Shown piece by piece: positions 54,101-64,000 of a stretch of 64,000 nt of DNA. Origin of the DNA: Anthoceros angustus. Lineage: Eukaryota; Streptophyta; Anthocerotopsida; Anthocerotales; Anthocerotaceae. The position numbers and the translations under genes were made by a program. Below the pieces are notes generated by a model. That model worked only from the letters and a program-made list of their open reading frames with translations, had not been told where the DNA came from and did not search any database. Location of the stretch: positions 46,016 through 110,015 of the forward strand of contig MU008227.1 in assembly GCA_010909165.1 (NCBI GenBank), in the 5' to 3' direction. Position 1 is the first letter of the stretch. Each line of letters starts with the position of its first letter.

Positions 54101-54263
54101 TGACACGATGTGCTAGGCATAGACAGCGTATGCAGAACACAAAACAATGAATAAATTAACGAACAAAATTGTGTCTTATATAGTTGTATGTTAATGTAAC
54201 CTAAAGGTAAGCTTAACTAACCATGTGAGGTTAACTAACTGTGATTAAGTTCTAATCCTAACA
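54101..54263 (-). repeat. 5' LTR of nested copia
   Basis: 163 bp, identical to 47494-47656 except one C/T difference near its minus-strand start. Confidence 0.95.
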
Positions 54264-55243
54264 CTCCCAGCTATTTTAACTTTGATGTCTGGTATTGGGT
54301 TAAAGGAGGAGAAGTGCTTGTCAAGGGATCCTAGGAAGTCAGCCTCGACGTCACTATCTTCATCAACTACACTACCAGGTTCATCAACCTGCTGAACCAG
54401 GTTCTTGAAGCAACCATCAGCTGTGAGCCACCCTCCATGCCCCTTGCAATCTGCAGCAAATTTCAGAGTACTCCACTTGGGCCTCGCTTTGGAGTGAGGC
54501 TAGGGAGGTACAAAGTAGCAATTGGATCACGAGAGGACATGCCAGGCACACCAGATTTTTGGGCTTCAATCAAACCACTCACAAGGTTAGACAAAAGCAC
54601 AATCTTGTGTTGCAGTCCTCTAGAGCTCCCTCAAAATTGGCTGTGATTCTTTCTAAAAGGTTCCAGCAGGAGGCAAAGTGATCTCTCGAAGATTGAGTGG
54701 ATCTCACGATCAGCACGCAACCTCTCAAATGCCAGGAGCACCTTTGATCCTGAATTTTCAGATGGTTGGCTTGTCTCGATTTTCGTAATATCTTGGTCTT
54801 GGTCTCTAATTGTGGTGACAATTACGACATTACAACAGTGTCTTACTTGGATGGCGAGGAGGAGTTGAGGGGAAATTCCTCCTATTAGATCTAGGAGCCG
54901 GCTGCAGCTTGTAATTTCTGTAAGATGCCAGATTCCGGTCTATTTCCTCTTGTCTTGCAATTTGACTAGCAAAGCTGCCAACACGCACTCGCTGATCAGT
55001 CCTCCTCCGCGTCATGTTCGTAGGATCAGTATTGAAGGCCTTCCCTACTGCTAAGAGCAACCAGTACTCAAAGCTGAAGGTGTCTGGGCAAGTGAGCAAA
55101 GCCAAAAGGAATTTGAATTGAGTGATTAGAATTCACTGGAGTTTCTACATTAGCCTTGATTTTGTACCCATGCATTCTGGCCTAGTGTAATGCTGTGAAA
55201 TCCATCTAGAGAACTAGAATGCACTCAGAACATTAGCCTAGAT
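54264..55243 (-). pseudogene. host copia leader and gag start, 5' half of split gag
   Basis: It includes a 91-codon leader frame (55105-54830) starting MALLTCPDTFSFEYWLLLAVG with a TRRRTDQRVRVGSF segment. A second, shifted frame follows at 54821-54579. The last codons before the nested insertion (NPIPDIKVKIAG) continue into SSFGGEFKERD across it. As in the nested element, a leader ORF precedes gag, but its sequence is different. Confidence 0.6.
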
Positions 55244-55256
55244 GGCTCTGATACCA

Positions 55257-55418
55257 TCTTATAAATTGTAATAGCGGAAGCGTTTGCAAGTAAACAAAAT
55301 GCAATTAAACAATGAGTACACAAAATTGTCTTGAATAGTTGGTATTGTGCCCCTTGGGTAATTAACCTAATTATAAATAAATAATATGCGAGGTTAAACT
55401 AACCCCTAATTATTAACA
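55257..55418 (-). repeat. 5' LTR of host copia
   Basis: 162 bp, matching 41889-42050 with three substitutions. It is followed on the minus strand by TGGTATCAGAGCC (55244-55256). Confidence 0.93.
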
Positions 55419-58400
55419 GAAGCTTCCAAAGCCTTGAGGAGCTCGTAGTAGCAAACTGAGTCGACGGTCGGATTGCTCTTCCACATGCGCCCGAGCACCG
55501 ATACTCTCTCGCCATAGGTGCTCCGCACCGAGCGTGCCGGCCCGTGCTCACGCCCGCTTCCATCGCTGTGTCGGCTGGGCTTGGAGCCGAGTAGAATCTC
55601 ATGAGGCCACTAGGGAGGCCTCTATCACTTCCTGGCCGCCCACCCGCCTCCAGCCTCCTTGTTCCGCACCCTCGGGCCATGGCGCTCCCTCCGCCTTCCT
55701 CAATCGTGGACCACAGCCTTCTTTTCGCCTAAGGCCCTTGCTCCTCCATTCATCCTGGCCTGAAGCTCCGCCATCTCCCTTCCCAAGCGGTCCGGCAACT
55801 CCACCCGGTTCCTTGGTTCATCCAGGTCCTTCTCCATTTCGGCGACGTCCTGCTCCTTGTTCCATCGCCTCACCTCCTCCGTCCTCAAGCAGAGCTGGAG
55901 TTGCGCTATCTCCCGCTCGTGGTTTGCGATCACTCCCTGGAGGGCTCCATGCCGCGATCGGTTCTTGGAGTCAGAGCTCTCCTTGCTTTCATCTCCTCGC
56001 CGCTGCTCTCCTCCACGCAATCGGCCCGAGCCAGCCCTCCACAGTTGGCCTCTCTTCTCGCCTAACTCGTGCTCGCCCGCCACTCGCTTCGCCAGCAGTT
56101 AGCCGGGCCCCCGCTGCCTCTCCTCCACTTGATTCCGATTCGCCGTGAATGATCCTGGCCGCTCTTAGCCACGGCTTGCCTCCCGCGCCTTCACCTGAGC
56201 CACCGCGGCCAGGGTGTTCCCGCTGAGCCGGCTGTCTCGAGCTCGCCCGCCTGCCTTCGTGCTTCCTCCAACTCTCCTCGCGCTTCGCCGATCGCAGAAA
56301 GGTCCTCCGCCTGCTTGGCCTCTTGAGGCCGCTTCATTTCAGACATTGAGGACCTGGTCCGGCTTCAATATCGGACCTCCCGCCTCCGCCTCCCGACGCT
56401 CTCCTCGATTCGGGCGAGGACTCCGCCTTCTTGGCCGCTGGCCGCCTCCACCGCCTCCCGGAGAAGCACCATGCGCCTCTGGTGGCCTCCACTTCGGGTT
56501 TTCTTTGGCGCCCATGAGGCTCCAGAGCATGATCCCATGACGGTTGCCGTGCCGTGTCTCTTCCACGGCCACGTACCGAGAGAGGCACCCAAGAAGTCCC
56601 AGTGGGTGCGGGGCATCTCCCGGGGACCGCCAGATGGCATGGCCCTGAGTGACCCGACTTGGCTCTCGGACTGATAAGGACCTCAGTCACAGTGTCCGGT
56701 CCGTCCTTCAATCTCCTTGGCCTGCTTTGGCCGCACTCCCTTTCTCCGCCCGCCTGCTTGGGGCTCCTTGGAGGTGGGGGGTCCTGGAACCGCTGCTGCT
56801 TCCTCTTCTTATACAGACTGGCTCAATGTGGTTGCTGCCTCCTCTGTGCCTTTGGGCGGCGCCCCGCCTTCTCACGGCTTCCTCCGCCTCGCCACCAGAA
56901 GTAGGAACCGTACGCCTCCTTGGCGCTTCATTGGCGGGAGCCGCTTTTCGCCTCGATTTGCGACTCTCCTCGTCCCGTGGCTCAGCCGGGCATGGTGGGT
57001 TGCCGGGTGGGCGCCGCCGCTAGCTCCCTTCCCGTAGGTGCTTCGTCCGTCGCGGGGGCCTCCGCTTCCGGAACTAGAAGGAGGGAGGCAGGAATATCCT
57101 CCCATACCTCCCGGGGCGGCGAGGGGGTCCGTTCCAGTCAAATGGAATCCCGGATCCCTTCCCAATCGTCCTCCTCCCGGGCCCGTTTGGCCTTAGGAGG
57201 TCGGACCTCCGCCTCTTGCGCCTTCGCTCCTTCCCGCTCCGCCTCTGGTAGGGCCGCCCTTTTGAGCGCCGCCCTCTTCTCCCTCCTTCTGTGGAGGTTG
57301 AGATGTCCCCATACATGGATGAGGAAGGGTGATGCCGACGGAGGTGGCTTCTCACCCGTAGCTTCCTCGGCCTCGATCCTCGGCGAAGATGATACGCCCC
57401 TGGGCCGTCTTTTTCCTCGTCAGGGGCGGCAGAACACCGAGATTGTCACAGGTGATCCACCTTGGTGAGCATGTTCCAATGGACAATGACCTTAGCCAAC
57501 GCCCTCACCCGCACATATCAAAGAAGTCCGACATCACAAATTGGACGACTGTTGCATCCCCGGCGGACATTGCCGCCTTCGCTTCCCACCTTTCCCCTCA
57601 CCTTGAGGGGCCCGAACTACTTCAATTTTCCACCCAAGTGGTTGTAAACCACCCTCGGGACCTCCACGGTCCATCTCCTGGGATCCTCCCTCAAGCTCTT
57701 GTAGCGAACCTCCTTGTTAGCAACTGCCAGCATCTTTCTGGTGTACTCGGATTTAGCGACGTGCCAAATGTCCGCATCAAGGCCAAGATGTCCATGCCAT
57801 TGCTCCACGAGCTCCTTCGTCATTCCAGGGCCGTCGGGTATCGCTTATGGACGATGTTGTGTTCTACCAGGGCTCCCATACCTCCACGCCTTGTTGGGTC
57901 CCATAGCTGGGCTTTCTCGCCGTTGAAAAATTGTGCCACGACACTCACGCCTTCCGCCGCTGGCCGCTTCCAACCACGAAGGTGAGCGGCGAGAGTGCTC
58001 AAGGCCGAAAAGACAACGCCAGAGCTGCGTCGGAGCGCGATGGACTGTGAAAACCGCCGCGAGGTCGTGACAAAGAATGGCCTTCCTCCCCGCGATGCTT
58101 GGCGGAAGGGGGCTGAGGGTGTCTTCGCCAGCCCGTAATCGCCGAGGTCCGCATGGCTTACTTCCCGCCTCTTACGCCCGCTTACTCGCCTTACGCCGCC
58201 GCATTTCAGCCTTACGTCAGCATCCGGCCGCGTGACACCGCTTATAACCCGCCCACCTGGGCAAATTTCTATCTGGTCTCGTCGGCGTTCACCTCCCTCG
58301 CCTGGCCCACGTGGCCCCGTCTGTCTAAAACACGCTCCAATTCTTAAGTTACTTTACTTGGCGATTTATCCTGGCCCCTACTCCGTGAGTGTGGTCCTGG

Positions 58401-58619
58401 ACTTACCTACTCCTGAAAGCGCGGTCCGGACCCCCCCCCTCCAGAGTGTAGTCCGTAGCTCCTCCAGAGTGTGCTCCGGAGTCCTCCAGCCTACTCCGAA
58501 GTGCAGTCCGGAGTATTCCGGACTTATTTCTTCCCTTCCGCCTTATTTCCTGCTCCACGCTTACGAAAAAACAAAAACCTGACCCATTTCCTACCTAAAG
58601 AGAGAATCCGTGGTCCACA
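55419..58619 (-). mobile_element. inverted GC-rich retroelement copy C (LTR-like end plus coiled-coil ORF)
   Basis: Read on the minus strand it begins TGTGGACCACGGA at 58619 and follows copy A: T-rich tract, TCCGGAGT array (58560-58380), GATAAATCGCC near 58365, CCACGTGGGCCA near 58310, then coiled-coil ORF remnants (57300-55419). A helical segment IANHEREIAQLQLCLR occurs near 55880-55930. It ends at the host copia LTR in the middle of a segment matching 8785-8850. It is about 50 kb away from copy A in opposite orientation. Frames are broken. Confidence 0.7.
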
Positions 58620-59160
58620 CCATGCAAGCGTCCTTAAAATCAACAAAGTTAAGATTTGAAGAAGGTGTAAGATTTGAACTCGAAACCCCCTCTTTACTAC
58701 ACCTTTCTTCCGACCACTTCACTAACGTTTCCGAGTTACTAGCTTTTTGAGCCGCTAAATAATTAATTTTTACATACGCCATGAGGAGCCCAGGGGAGGA
58801 ACATCACGGCCGCCTATGGGTGTGTGTTAGGGGAGGGCGCCGGCCACCATGCAAGGTGGTGTGTTGGGGAGGGCACCGGCCGCCCCCATGGGCAAGGCAG
58901 GTGCTAGGGGAGGGCGCGCCCATGGGCAAGGTGGCTTAGGAAGGCCAGCACATGGGCAGGTGTTAGAGGGCGCCACCGGCGCCCATGAGGCATGCTGGGG
59001 AGGGCGTCACCGACGCCTCCCTAGCTCCACTGCATGCACCACGGGCATGTACACCCATGGGTGGCATGCTAAGCAAGGCGCCGCCACGCCTCCCTTAGCA
59101 CCATCCTACGATACATGCGGGTGAAGTGGGGGGATAAGAAGGGAACGGCAGTATCCTATC
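58620..59160. repeat. low-complexity GC-rich degenerate repeat
   Basis: From 58835 to about 59060 the words GGGGAGGGCGCC and CCCATGGGCAAGG recur in both orientations with variable spacing. 58620-58834 is AT-rich spacer without a recognised feature. No coding potential is supported. Confidence 0.5.
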
Positions 59161-59169
59161 ACCGATGGA

Positions 59170-59909
59170 AGGTGTGCCCATTTGAGAAGGGTTAAAAGAT
59201 TTGGCCCATAGGTGACTCAAGAGTACAAGTGGTGGAAAGCCTTTTGGGTGGACTAGAAGGAGATTGCTATCATTGTGGAGAATAACATTGGGCTAGTGCT
59301 ACGCCCTTGAAGTGGTTTTCACGTGCGTGGATCATAACCACCACTCAAGTGCCGATGAAGCTTTGCGGATGAGGCATTATTGAGGGACCTCCCAGTGATA
59401 TGTACTTGGGGCATATCAAAATGCCGGAAGGCAACAAAGTGGGAATGCGGATGAATGGAGACATAATGGAAATCTGAAGGAAGCCAAAGTGCCATGCACT
59501 ATGGACACGCATAACAAGCCATTCGGATTGGGAGAGTCATTGACGGGTTAGATGCACCACGACTCACTTTCTTATCCATCGGTATCGGACCGAGCACACG
59601 CGCATTTAAGGAGATATGTGTAGGAATACATAGTCCCCGAAAGTGCCAACCCATCCGTCCGATGCCGAGGAAAAAGGGAATAAGGTCCATTACCCAAAAA
59701 ACATACATGAGGTGTTTGTGAATGAAACAGCCATCTTGTATTATGGGTTTGTGTTGAACGCACGGAAACATGTGTATATGGTGGACAAAAAAGCGATAAG
59801 GGATAAGCTCTGCAAGTTGCGCGGCTTCATACAGCATGCGAGTCAAAGTGCCGCTGAAGATAGTGATGACAATGCTGGAGAAGCTGGACCAAGTAGGACG
59901 AAGGATTGA
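59170..59909 (+). pseudogene. unrecognised degenerate coding region
   Basis: Coding-like pieces in changing frames. One has GDCYHCGE and WASATPLKWF (about 59265-59330), then MYLGHIKMPEGNKVGMRMNG (59400-59460), then RIGRVIDGLDAPRLTF (about 59525-59575). A final open frame at 59643-59909 has VHYPKNIHEVFVNETAILYYGFVL, MVDKKAIRDKL and a Ser/Asp/Glu-rich tail. I do not recognise the family. Frame changes and stops mark it as a relic, perhaps from a transposon-borne gene. Confidence 0.45.
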
Positions 59910-60329
59910 ACTCTGGTGATGAGTGGAATTGAAATCACGGTTTGTCCCGGGGTCCCAGAGTGAATGTTGTACGTTTGGTTCCAGATGTTACTGTGTTTTG
60001 GAAATACCCTATCCGTGGCTTTTGTTGTGTCCTTACTAAACCACATTTTCCTCCCAAAACTGAATTTATAGTCGTCCCTTCTCGGAAGGAACGGCCTTCC
60101 TTACCGTTCCTACTTTGCATTAATCCCATAGGTTTGAGTTTGTGACCACCATTCGAAAAAAACATTGCCGGATGGAAAGTAGGAACTTTAGTGGGTGACA
60201 CCCTTTGTTTCCGAGATGTTTTCCGGAATGCCTTTAAAACGCTGTTTTAGGGCCCATCAAAAACCCCCTTCAGAGATTATTTACGGAAAACCCCCTTTGA
60301 GATTATTTACCCCCTTCAAAAATTATGAT

Positions 60330-60650
60330 GTTTCTACTTCAGAGTCCATGGGGCAATAGATGGGGCCACCCACTACGTCCCATGGTTGGTGCTGGAAGAT
60401 AAGAAGCGGGGGACAACCATTTTCAATGCCTATGTGGATGCAGTGAGGAGGTTTGGCCCATCCCCAGCAGATTCGGTCGGACTATGCAGCAGAGCACAAC
60501 CTGATAGAGGCGGACATGAACCGTGCGAGGCCAAGGGCACACGGCGAACTTCATTCATCCTCCGTGCACAACCAAAGTCCGATGTGGTTGCTTATGGCCT
60601 TTTGTCACACGAGGAGGTATGGTGGTAGCAATTGCCCTTTCTGTAGAGGA
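60330..60650 (+). pseudogene. integrase-core (rve-like) fragment
   Basis: Two frames joined by a shift near 60455 read RVHGAIDGATHYVPWLVLEDKK (first 20 residues hold Asp in GAIDGA) and QQIRSDYAAEHNLIEADM, then SSVHNQ. Order and spacing resemble stand-alone integrase-core proteins of eukaryotes, where Asp, Asp and a Glu after HNQ.IE form the active site. The Glu region is lost here. It is a fragment only. Confidence 0.55.
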
Positions 60651-61560
60651 TTGAGCATTTTTGGCGGTCATTGGGGGTGAAGTGGGCGCCTGTGACGAGG
60701 GGTACATGATGGATTTGGTGAGGAGTAGCGACTGGACATCACCAACCCTAGCACATCCATTCCCCGTGACATGTCACCTTCATGCCCACCATGAGGCTGA
60801 GCTGTGGAACAAGCACAGTGGTGCGCAAGATAAGGCGGACCGACATCTCGGCCATGTGCTGCACAGCATTCCGTGAAGAGGCTCGGCCCAAGAGTGGTGC
60901 ACCACCCGCATATGAGGCTGGAGGCATGGCGAGGAGTTCGATGTCTGGTCCTCAATATGCATGTAACGCCCTCGAGATGCCACCGTTAGGCGCGATTGAG
61001 CTGTTGTCCGAGGTGAGTCCTCGGCTGAAGCACACTTGTCTTTTTGTGTGTAGGTTGCAGCTATTTTCCGTCATGTAAGGTTCCATCCCTTGAGGCATTG
61101 CACCGCTCGATCAAACGCAGCATCACTGTGAGCTGCGGCAGAACCGTGATGTCGCGAGGGACAATGCCATGCGAAGGGCTTGAGGCATGGACTTCCTCCC
61201 GACAGGTACCGCCTGCACTCGGCACCGACGACATGCAGTGTGGAGTGCACGAGTTGGGGAGGCAATCGCTGAGTACCTCCAAGATGGATGCAAGTCAAGC
61301 CACGCCGCTTTTGAGTGCAAGCATTGTATGTGGAATCGCTTATGGAAGCCCTTCTCTGTTGGTCCTTCTAGTACAAGCTTGTTTCGGGGTAGTTAGTGCT
61401 ATGTGAAATCACCCCCATAGGCGAGGCCTAGGAAACGCGTGTACCATGCAGCCACAAACATTGGCAATTTTGCACGTAAGGGCAACGACTTACCAACGCA
61501 AATGTAGACGATGACTGCAGCGCAAATGCAATTGCATATGGTAAGCGCAGCTCTAACGCA
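60651..61560. other. relic spacer, no gene supported
   Basis: Short open frames on both strands without recognisable domains or agreement with other copies. It may be the downstream part of the decayed integrase-bearing element. Confidence 0.4.
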
Positions 61561-61990
61561 ACCGCTGACAACCCTAACAAATTGTGGATGCCGCGTGAGC
61601 GGATATGGCATATTGCGTGCCGCAATGGCGCGGCAACGCAAATGACCTAAACGCAAACCTAACCCCAAAAGAAGAAAAGTTTCTGTGTATCGTGGAATCT
61701 TTTCGTGTATCATGGGGTGGATTGACCACATCGGGATATGGGGGGCCGCAGCCCCAACGGATGTGATCATGCATGACATACTGAAATGGTTCCGCCATAT
61801 GCGGTGGGACTATTTCTCCACAACCCTAAAAAAATATGGATGCCGCATGATGAGATGGTATTCCATACACCAGGCCAAAAGTGTGTGATAGAAAGTTTTT
61901 TGCTCACAACCCTAAAAAATGTGGATGCCATGTGAGGAGATCGGTATTCTATATACCAGGCCAAAAGTGTGTGATAGAAAGTTTTTAGCC
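61561..61990 (+). repeat. diverged tandem repeat of about 85 bp
   Basis: Units beginning AACCCTAA.AAAT.TGGATGCC lie at about 61570, 61822 and 61908. The last two continue alike through CCAGGCCAAAAGTGTGTGATAG, each with a GAAAGTTTTT end. No coding role is seen. Confidence 0.7.
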
Positions 61991-62309
61991 CGCGTACGAC
62001 CCTGCCCGAAAAGATGTGGTGTATATTATATATATGTGTATTATACAAAGGAATGAAGATGCCGTGGCATATTGGAGTATAGTACAGCCGAAAAAACAAT
62101 GTCACACACACGACGACCCGTGACGAGATGGGTTTTCCATACCCCTGACGACTTCGGTATTTCATATAGAATCTTTTGGGATTCATCAAGAGTCGGTGTC
62201 CCGTACAAACTGGCGGGAATGGACGAAGAGTTGCCTCTCTCGTTTTCCAGAGTAAGGCAGGGAGGTCCCAGCAAGCGCCTGAGCAAGCCAGGCGCTTGCT
62301 GGGGTGGCC
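61991..62309. promoter_or_regulatory. upstream region of the symporter gene
   Basis: AT-rich sequence with a TATATATATG stretch at 62028-62037, then GC-richer sequence just before the ATG at 62310. The promoter of the symporter should lie here. No motif beyond the AT stretch is assigned. Confidence 0.35.
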
Positions 62310-64000
62310 ATGGCTTCCGCGCTTGCTCTGTGGAGCTACGTATTGTGCTCTGTGGCCGTAACGGGCTTCGGAGTGTTTGCTCTCGTGTTTGCTATCATCA
62401 GGCAGAAGCGGAAGGTGATAGAGATGGGTTTCGGGTCCGGGTCTGGTTTCAGCTAGGTCATGAAGGGCTGGCTGGGTGACTGACCAGGGTCCCGCTTGGG
62501 CTGGTGGATGAAGGGCAAGGACACCACTGAATTCTTCTTGACAGCACGAGGAACAGCTGGAGCTTTCAGGATTGCCTGGTCTTTCTACGCTGCAGCGATG
62601 GGGTCATGGGCAATTTTCTCCCTCCCATCCTACGCTTACGGATATGGTGAGTGAGTGGTTGGATGTGGTGGGTGTGCTGGGGCTAGGAAAGCCTGCTCGT
62701 CTCTGCTATAATCAGCATGAACTCATGGCTCACCTGTGGGGCAGGGATTGTGGGGCTTGTGTGGTTGTGCCTGCCCATTCTGTTGCAGGGTTTCTTTGGC
62801 GCCCACATCACCAGGAGGCTGCCGAACGTCATGTCTTTCACAGACTTCGTCAGGAAGGTAAGATAGCGGTCTCTGGTGCACTTGGAACTAGTTGTAGGAT
62901 CCAATTCTTAACATGCAGGAGGATGCTGACTCCTGAACTGCTCTTCAGCGATTTGGGGACGTGCTGATGGTGTGGGTCACCCTCATCATGATGCTCACCA
63001 TGGGTATTGCTCTAACTGCCGAGATGACAGCCGTAGGAGACCTTTTCAGTGATGTGATTGGGACCACCCGTGTACCCATCGTCGTCCTGATTGCCATGGT
63101 GTCCATGGTCTACACGGCTGGTGGAGGGCTTTATGTGAGCATGATCACTGACCAGCTGCAGGCTGGCCTTACCCTTATACTCCTGGCAATTTTTATCGTG
63201 TTTGTGGCTTTCACCTTCAGGGAAACACTTCCCCCAGTACCCAAGTACCTCGGTGCCACCTACCCAGGTGAGTCACAATCTGTGTGTGTGCTTGCCAGCA
63301 AGGCTTGCTTTCTCGGCAGGGAAGACTGTATAATCCATCATATCGTGCTGACTGTGCAGGGTATGCCTCGATTGCTACTATGCCGATCTCCCTGATATCA
63401 GCCTCGTTGTTCAGTGAGGCGATATGGCAGCGCTGTTGGGCATCTGTCAGTAACCGAAAGTTGAAGCAGGGTGCTTTCTGGGGAGCTTGCCAGGTAATGT
63501 ACATGTCCTCTTGTTTGTTAATCTGATGTTGGGGTTGAGAAAAGGCAATGTGGTTAAGCAGGAACACTTAAAAGGCTTATGCTCCGTGTACTAGGTGATT
63601 CTTGTGTGCTTCCTTTTTGGATTCGGTGGGTACCTCGCAGCCTGGTCTGGGAAGTTTGTGCCTTCTGGACCAGATGACTACGGTAACACCATTTTCTTCA
63701 CATTGCTTACAAACAGCGATGGAGTCCAGGTGTGGCACTGTCCCTGTCGCCATTATCCGATGTCTGTAGTCTCAACATATACATGTCTGTTTGTGTGCAT
63801 TGCACAACCCCAGCTTATTTGTGTTCCACTTGCAGGTGGTATGGTATGGGGTCACTATCCTGAGCGACTCAGCTCAAGATTCTCTACAAAATGCTCTCAC
63901 AAACTGCATTGCGGCGTGTTTCTGCGAAACCAGTCCGTTATGTGGAGCCGTCTGTTGATGGTTGTTGTAACGGTTCCATGCCTCGTGGTATCACGCAGGG
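62310..64000 (+). CDS. sodium/solute symporter family protein, 5' part
   Basis: A membrane carrier of the SSF (SSSF) superfamily, which includes PutP and the urea transporter DUR3. Substrate is not predictable. The start ATG at 62310 has a strong context (GGCCATGG). Exons supported by GT-AG sites and phase are 62488-62646, 62745-62857, 62949-63267, 63360-63493, 63595-63729 and 63836 to the window end. Exon 1 ends near 62425-62440, exact donor unresolved. Hydrophobic helices follow one another: ALWSYVLCSVAVTGFGV, then FFLTARGT, SWAIFSLPSYAYG, LVWLCLPILLQGF, MGIALTAEMTAVGDLF, VYTAGGGLYVSMITDQLQ and LILLAIFIVFVAF. In the last exon the frame of SILS-type helix VTILSDSAQDSLQNAL changes near 63921, where one base seems missing. 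Helices 7 onward are outside the window. Confidence 0.8.

Larger units (their letters stand above)
47494..54263 (-). mobile_element. nested copia element, nearly identical LTRs
   Basis: Both LTRs are 163 bp (47494-47656 and 54101-54263), start TG and end CA on the minus strand, and differ at one position. The primer-binding site is at 54088-54100 and the purine tract AGAGGGGG at 47657-47664. Flanking 5-mers on the minus strand are GGGAG and GGAAG, a target duplication with one mismatch. Coding order is leader ORF, gag, protease/pre-integrase, integrase, RT, RNase H. The pol frame is broken by several indels despite the young LTRs. Confidence 0.93.
41889..55418 (-). mobile_element. host copia element containing nested insertions
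   Basis: Bounded by a direct pair of 162-bp LTRs, 41889-42050 (3') and 55257-55418 (5'), that differ at three positions by eye. A primer-binding site lies at 55244-55256 and a purine tract (AAGTGGGAG) at 42051-42059. Internal minus-strand order is leader, gag (54264 onward, resuming at 47493), protease/pre-integrase (46360-46121), integrase end (45449), RT (44940-43537) and RNase H (to 43125). A younger copia sits in gag and an LTR fragment with a gap sits in the integrase region. The LTRs end ...AAGA rather than CA. No 5-bp target duplication is seen at its ends. Confidence 0.9.

Noticed and set aside
17579-60650. Methyltransferase relic, 59-kb relic and integrase fragment as one captured viral or Polinton-like island
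   Set aside because: They are 40 kb apart with host genes and younger retrotransposons between, and there are no shared ends; no evidence links them.
1-64000. CRISPR arrays, tRNA or rRNA genes, bacterial operons
   Set aside because: No regular spacer-repeat array and no recognisable tRNA or rRNA by eye; spliced genes and LTR elements show a nuclear eukaryotic genome. A tRNAscan run would be needed to exclude a tRNA.

Overview
The window is eukaryotic nuclear DNA from a streptophyte, most likely a repeat-rich charophyte alga or an early-diverging land plant. The support is threefold: a plant-type DNA ligase VI gene (SNM1/beta-CASP nuclease fused to an ATP-dependent ligase), an ARIADNE RBR ubiquitin ligase of the plant ARI5/7/8 type, and copia and gypsy retrotransposons with plant-type primer-binding sites. 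The species assignment is inference. Single-copy genes have many short GT-AG introns of roughly 70-300 bp, and about two thirds of the window is transposon sequence.

Layout. 1-1233: leader, primer-binding site and 5' LTR of a minus-strand copia element inserted in a decayed minus-strand gypsy element (1234-5766). 5767-16810: a GC-rich pile-up of at least three broken copies, in both orientations, of LTR elements carrying a coiled-coil ORF, a gag, LTRs, a TGGCGCC primer-binding site and arrays of imperfect hairpins. 16850-19965: a degenerate gene whose pieces read as a ParB-like domain followed by an N4/N6 DNA methyltransferase domain with a ruined catalytic motif. 20862-34925: the genic island. 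It holds an ARIADNE E3 ligase (minus, 7 exons), a divergent eIF2D gene (plus, 8 exons) and LIG6 (plus, 21 exons). All three models were assembled from splice sites and keep phase throughout. 34926-36205: spacer with five 34-bp tandem repeats. 36206-55418: nested retrotransposons. They are a truncated plus-strand copia, a minus-strand gypsy, and a minus-strand copia (41889-55418) that holds a younger copia (47494-54263) in its gag and an LTR fragment plus a 51-N gap in its integrase region. 55419-58619: an inverted copy of the GC-rich element. 58620-62309: low-complexity and relic DNA, with one unrecognised pseudogene and an integrase-core fragment. 62310-64000: the 5' part of a sodium/solute symporter gene, running off the window.

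The three intact genes serve unrelated housekeeping jobs: ubiquitin transfer, non-canonical translation initiation/reinitiation, and DNA break/cross-link repair. The first two share a 358-bp divergent promoter region and the last two are 331 bp apart head to tail. The most unusual item is the ParB-methyltransferase relic. Also notable are the hairpin arrays whose stems keep pairing although the sequence changes, the extra ORF in the copia leader, and the PIP box with UBA/CUE-like segments in the LIG6 linker.
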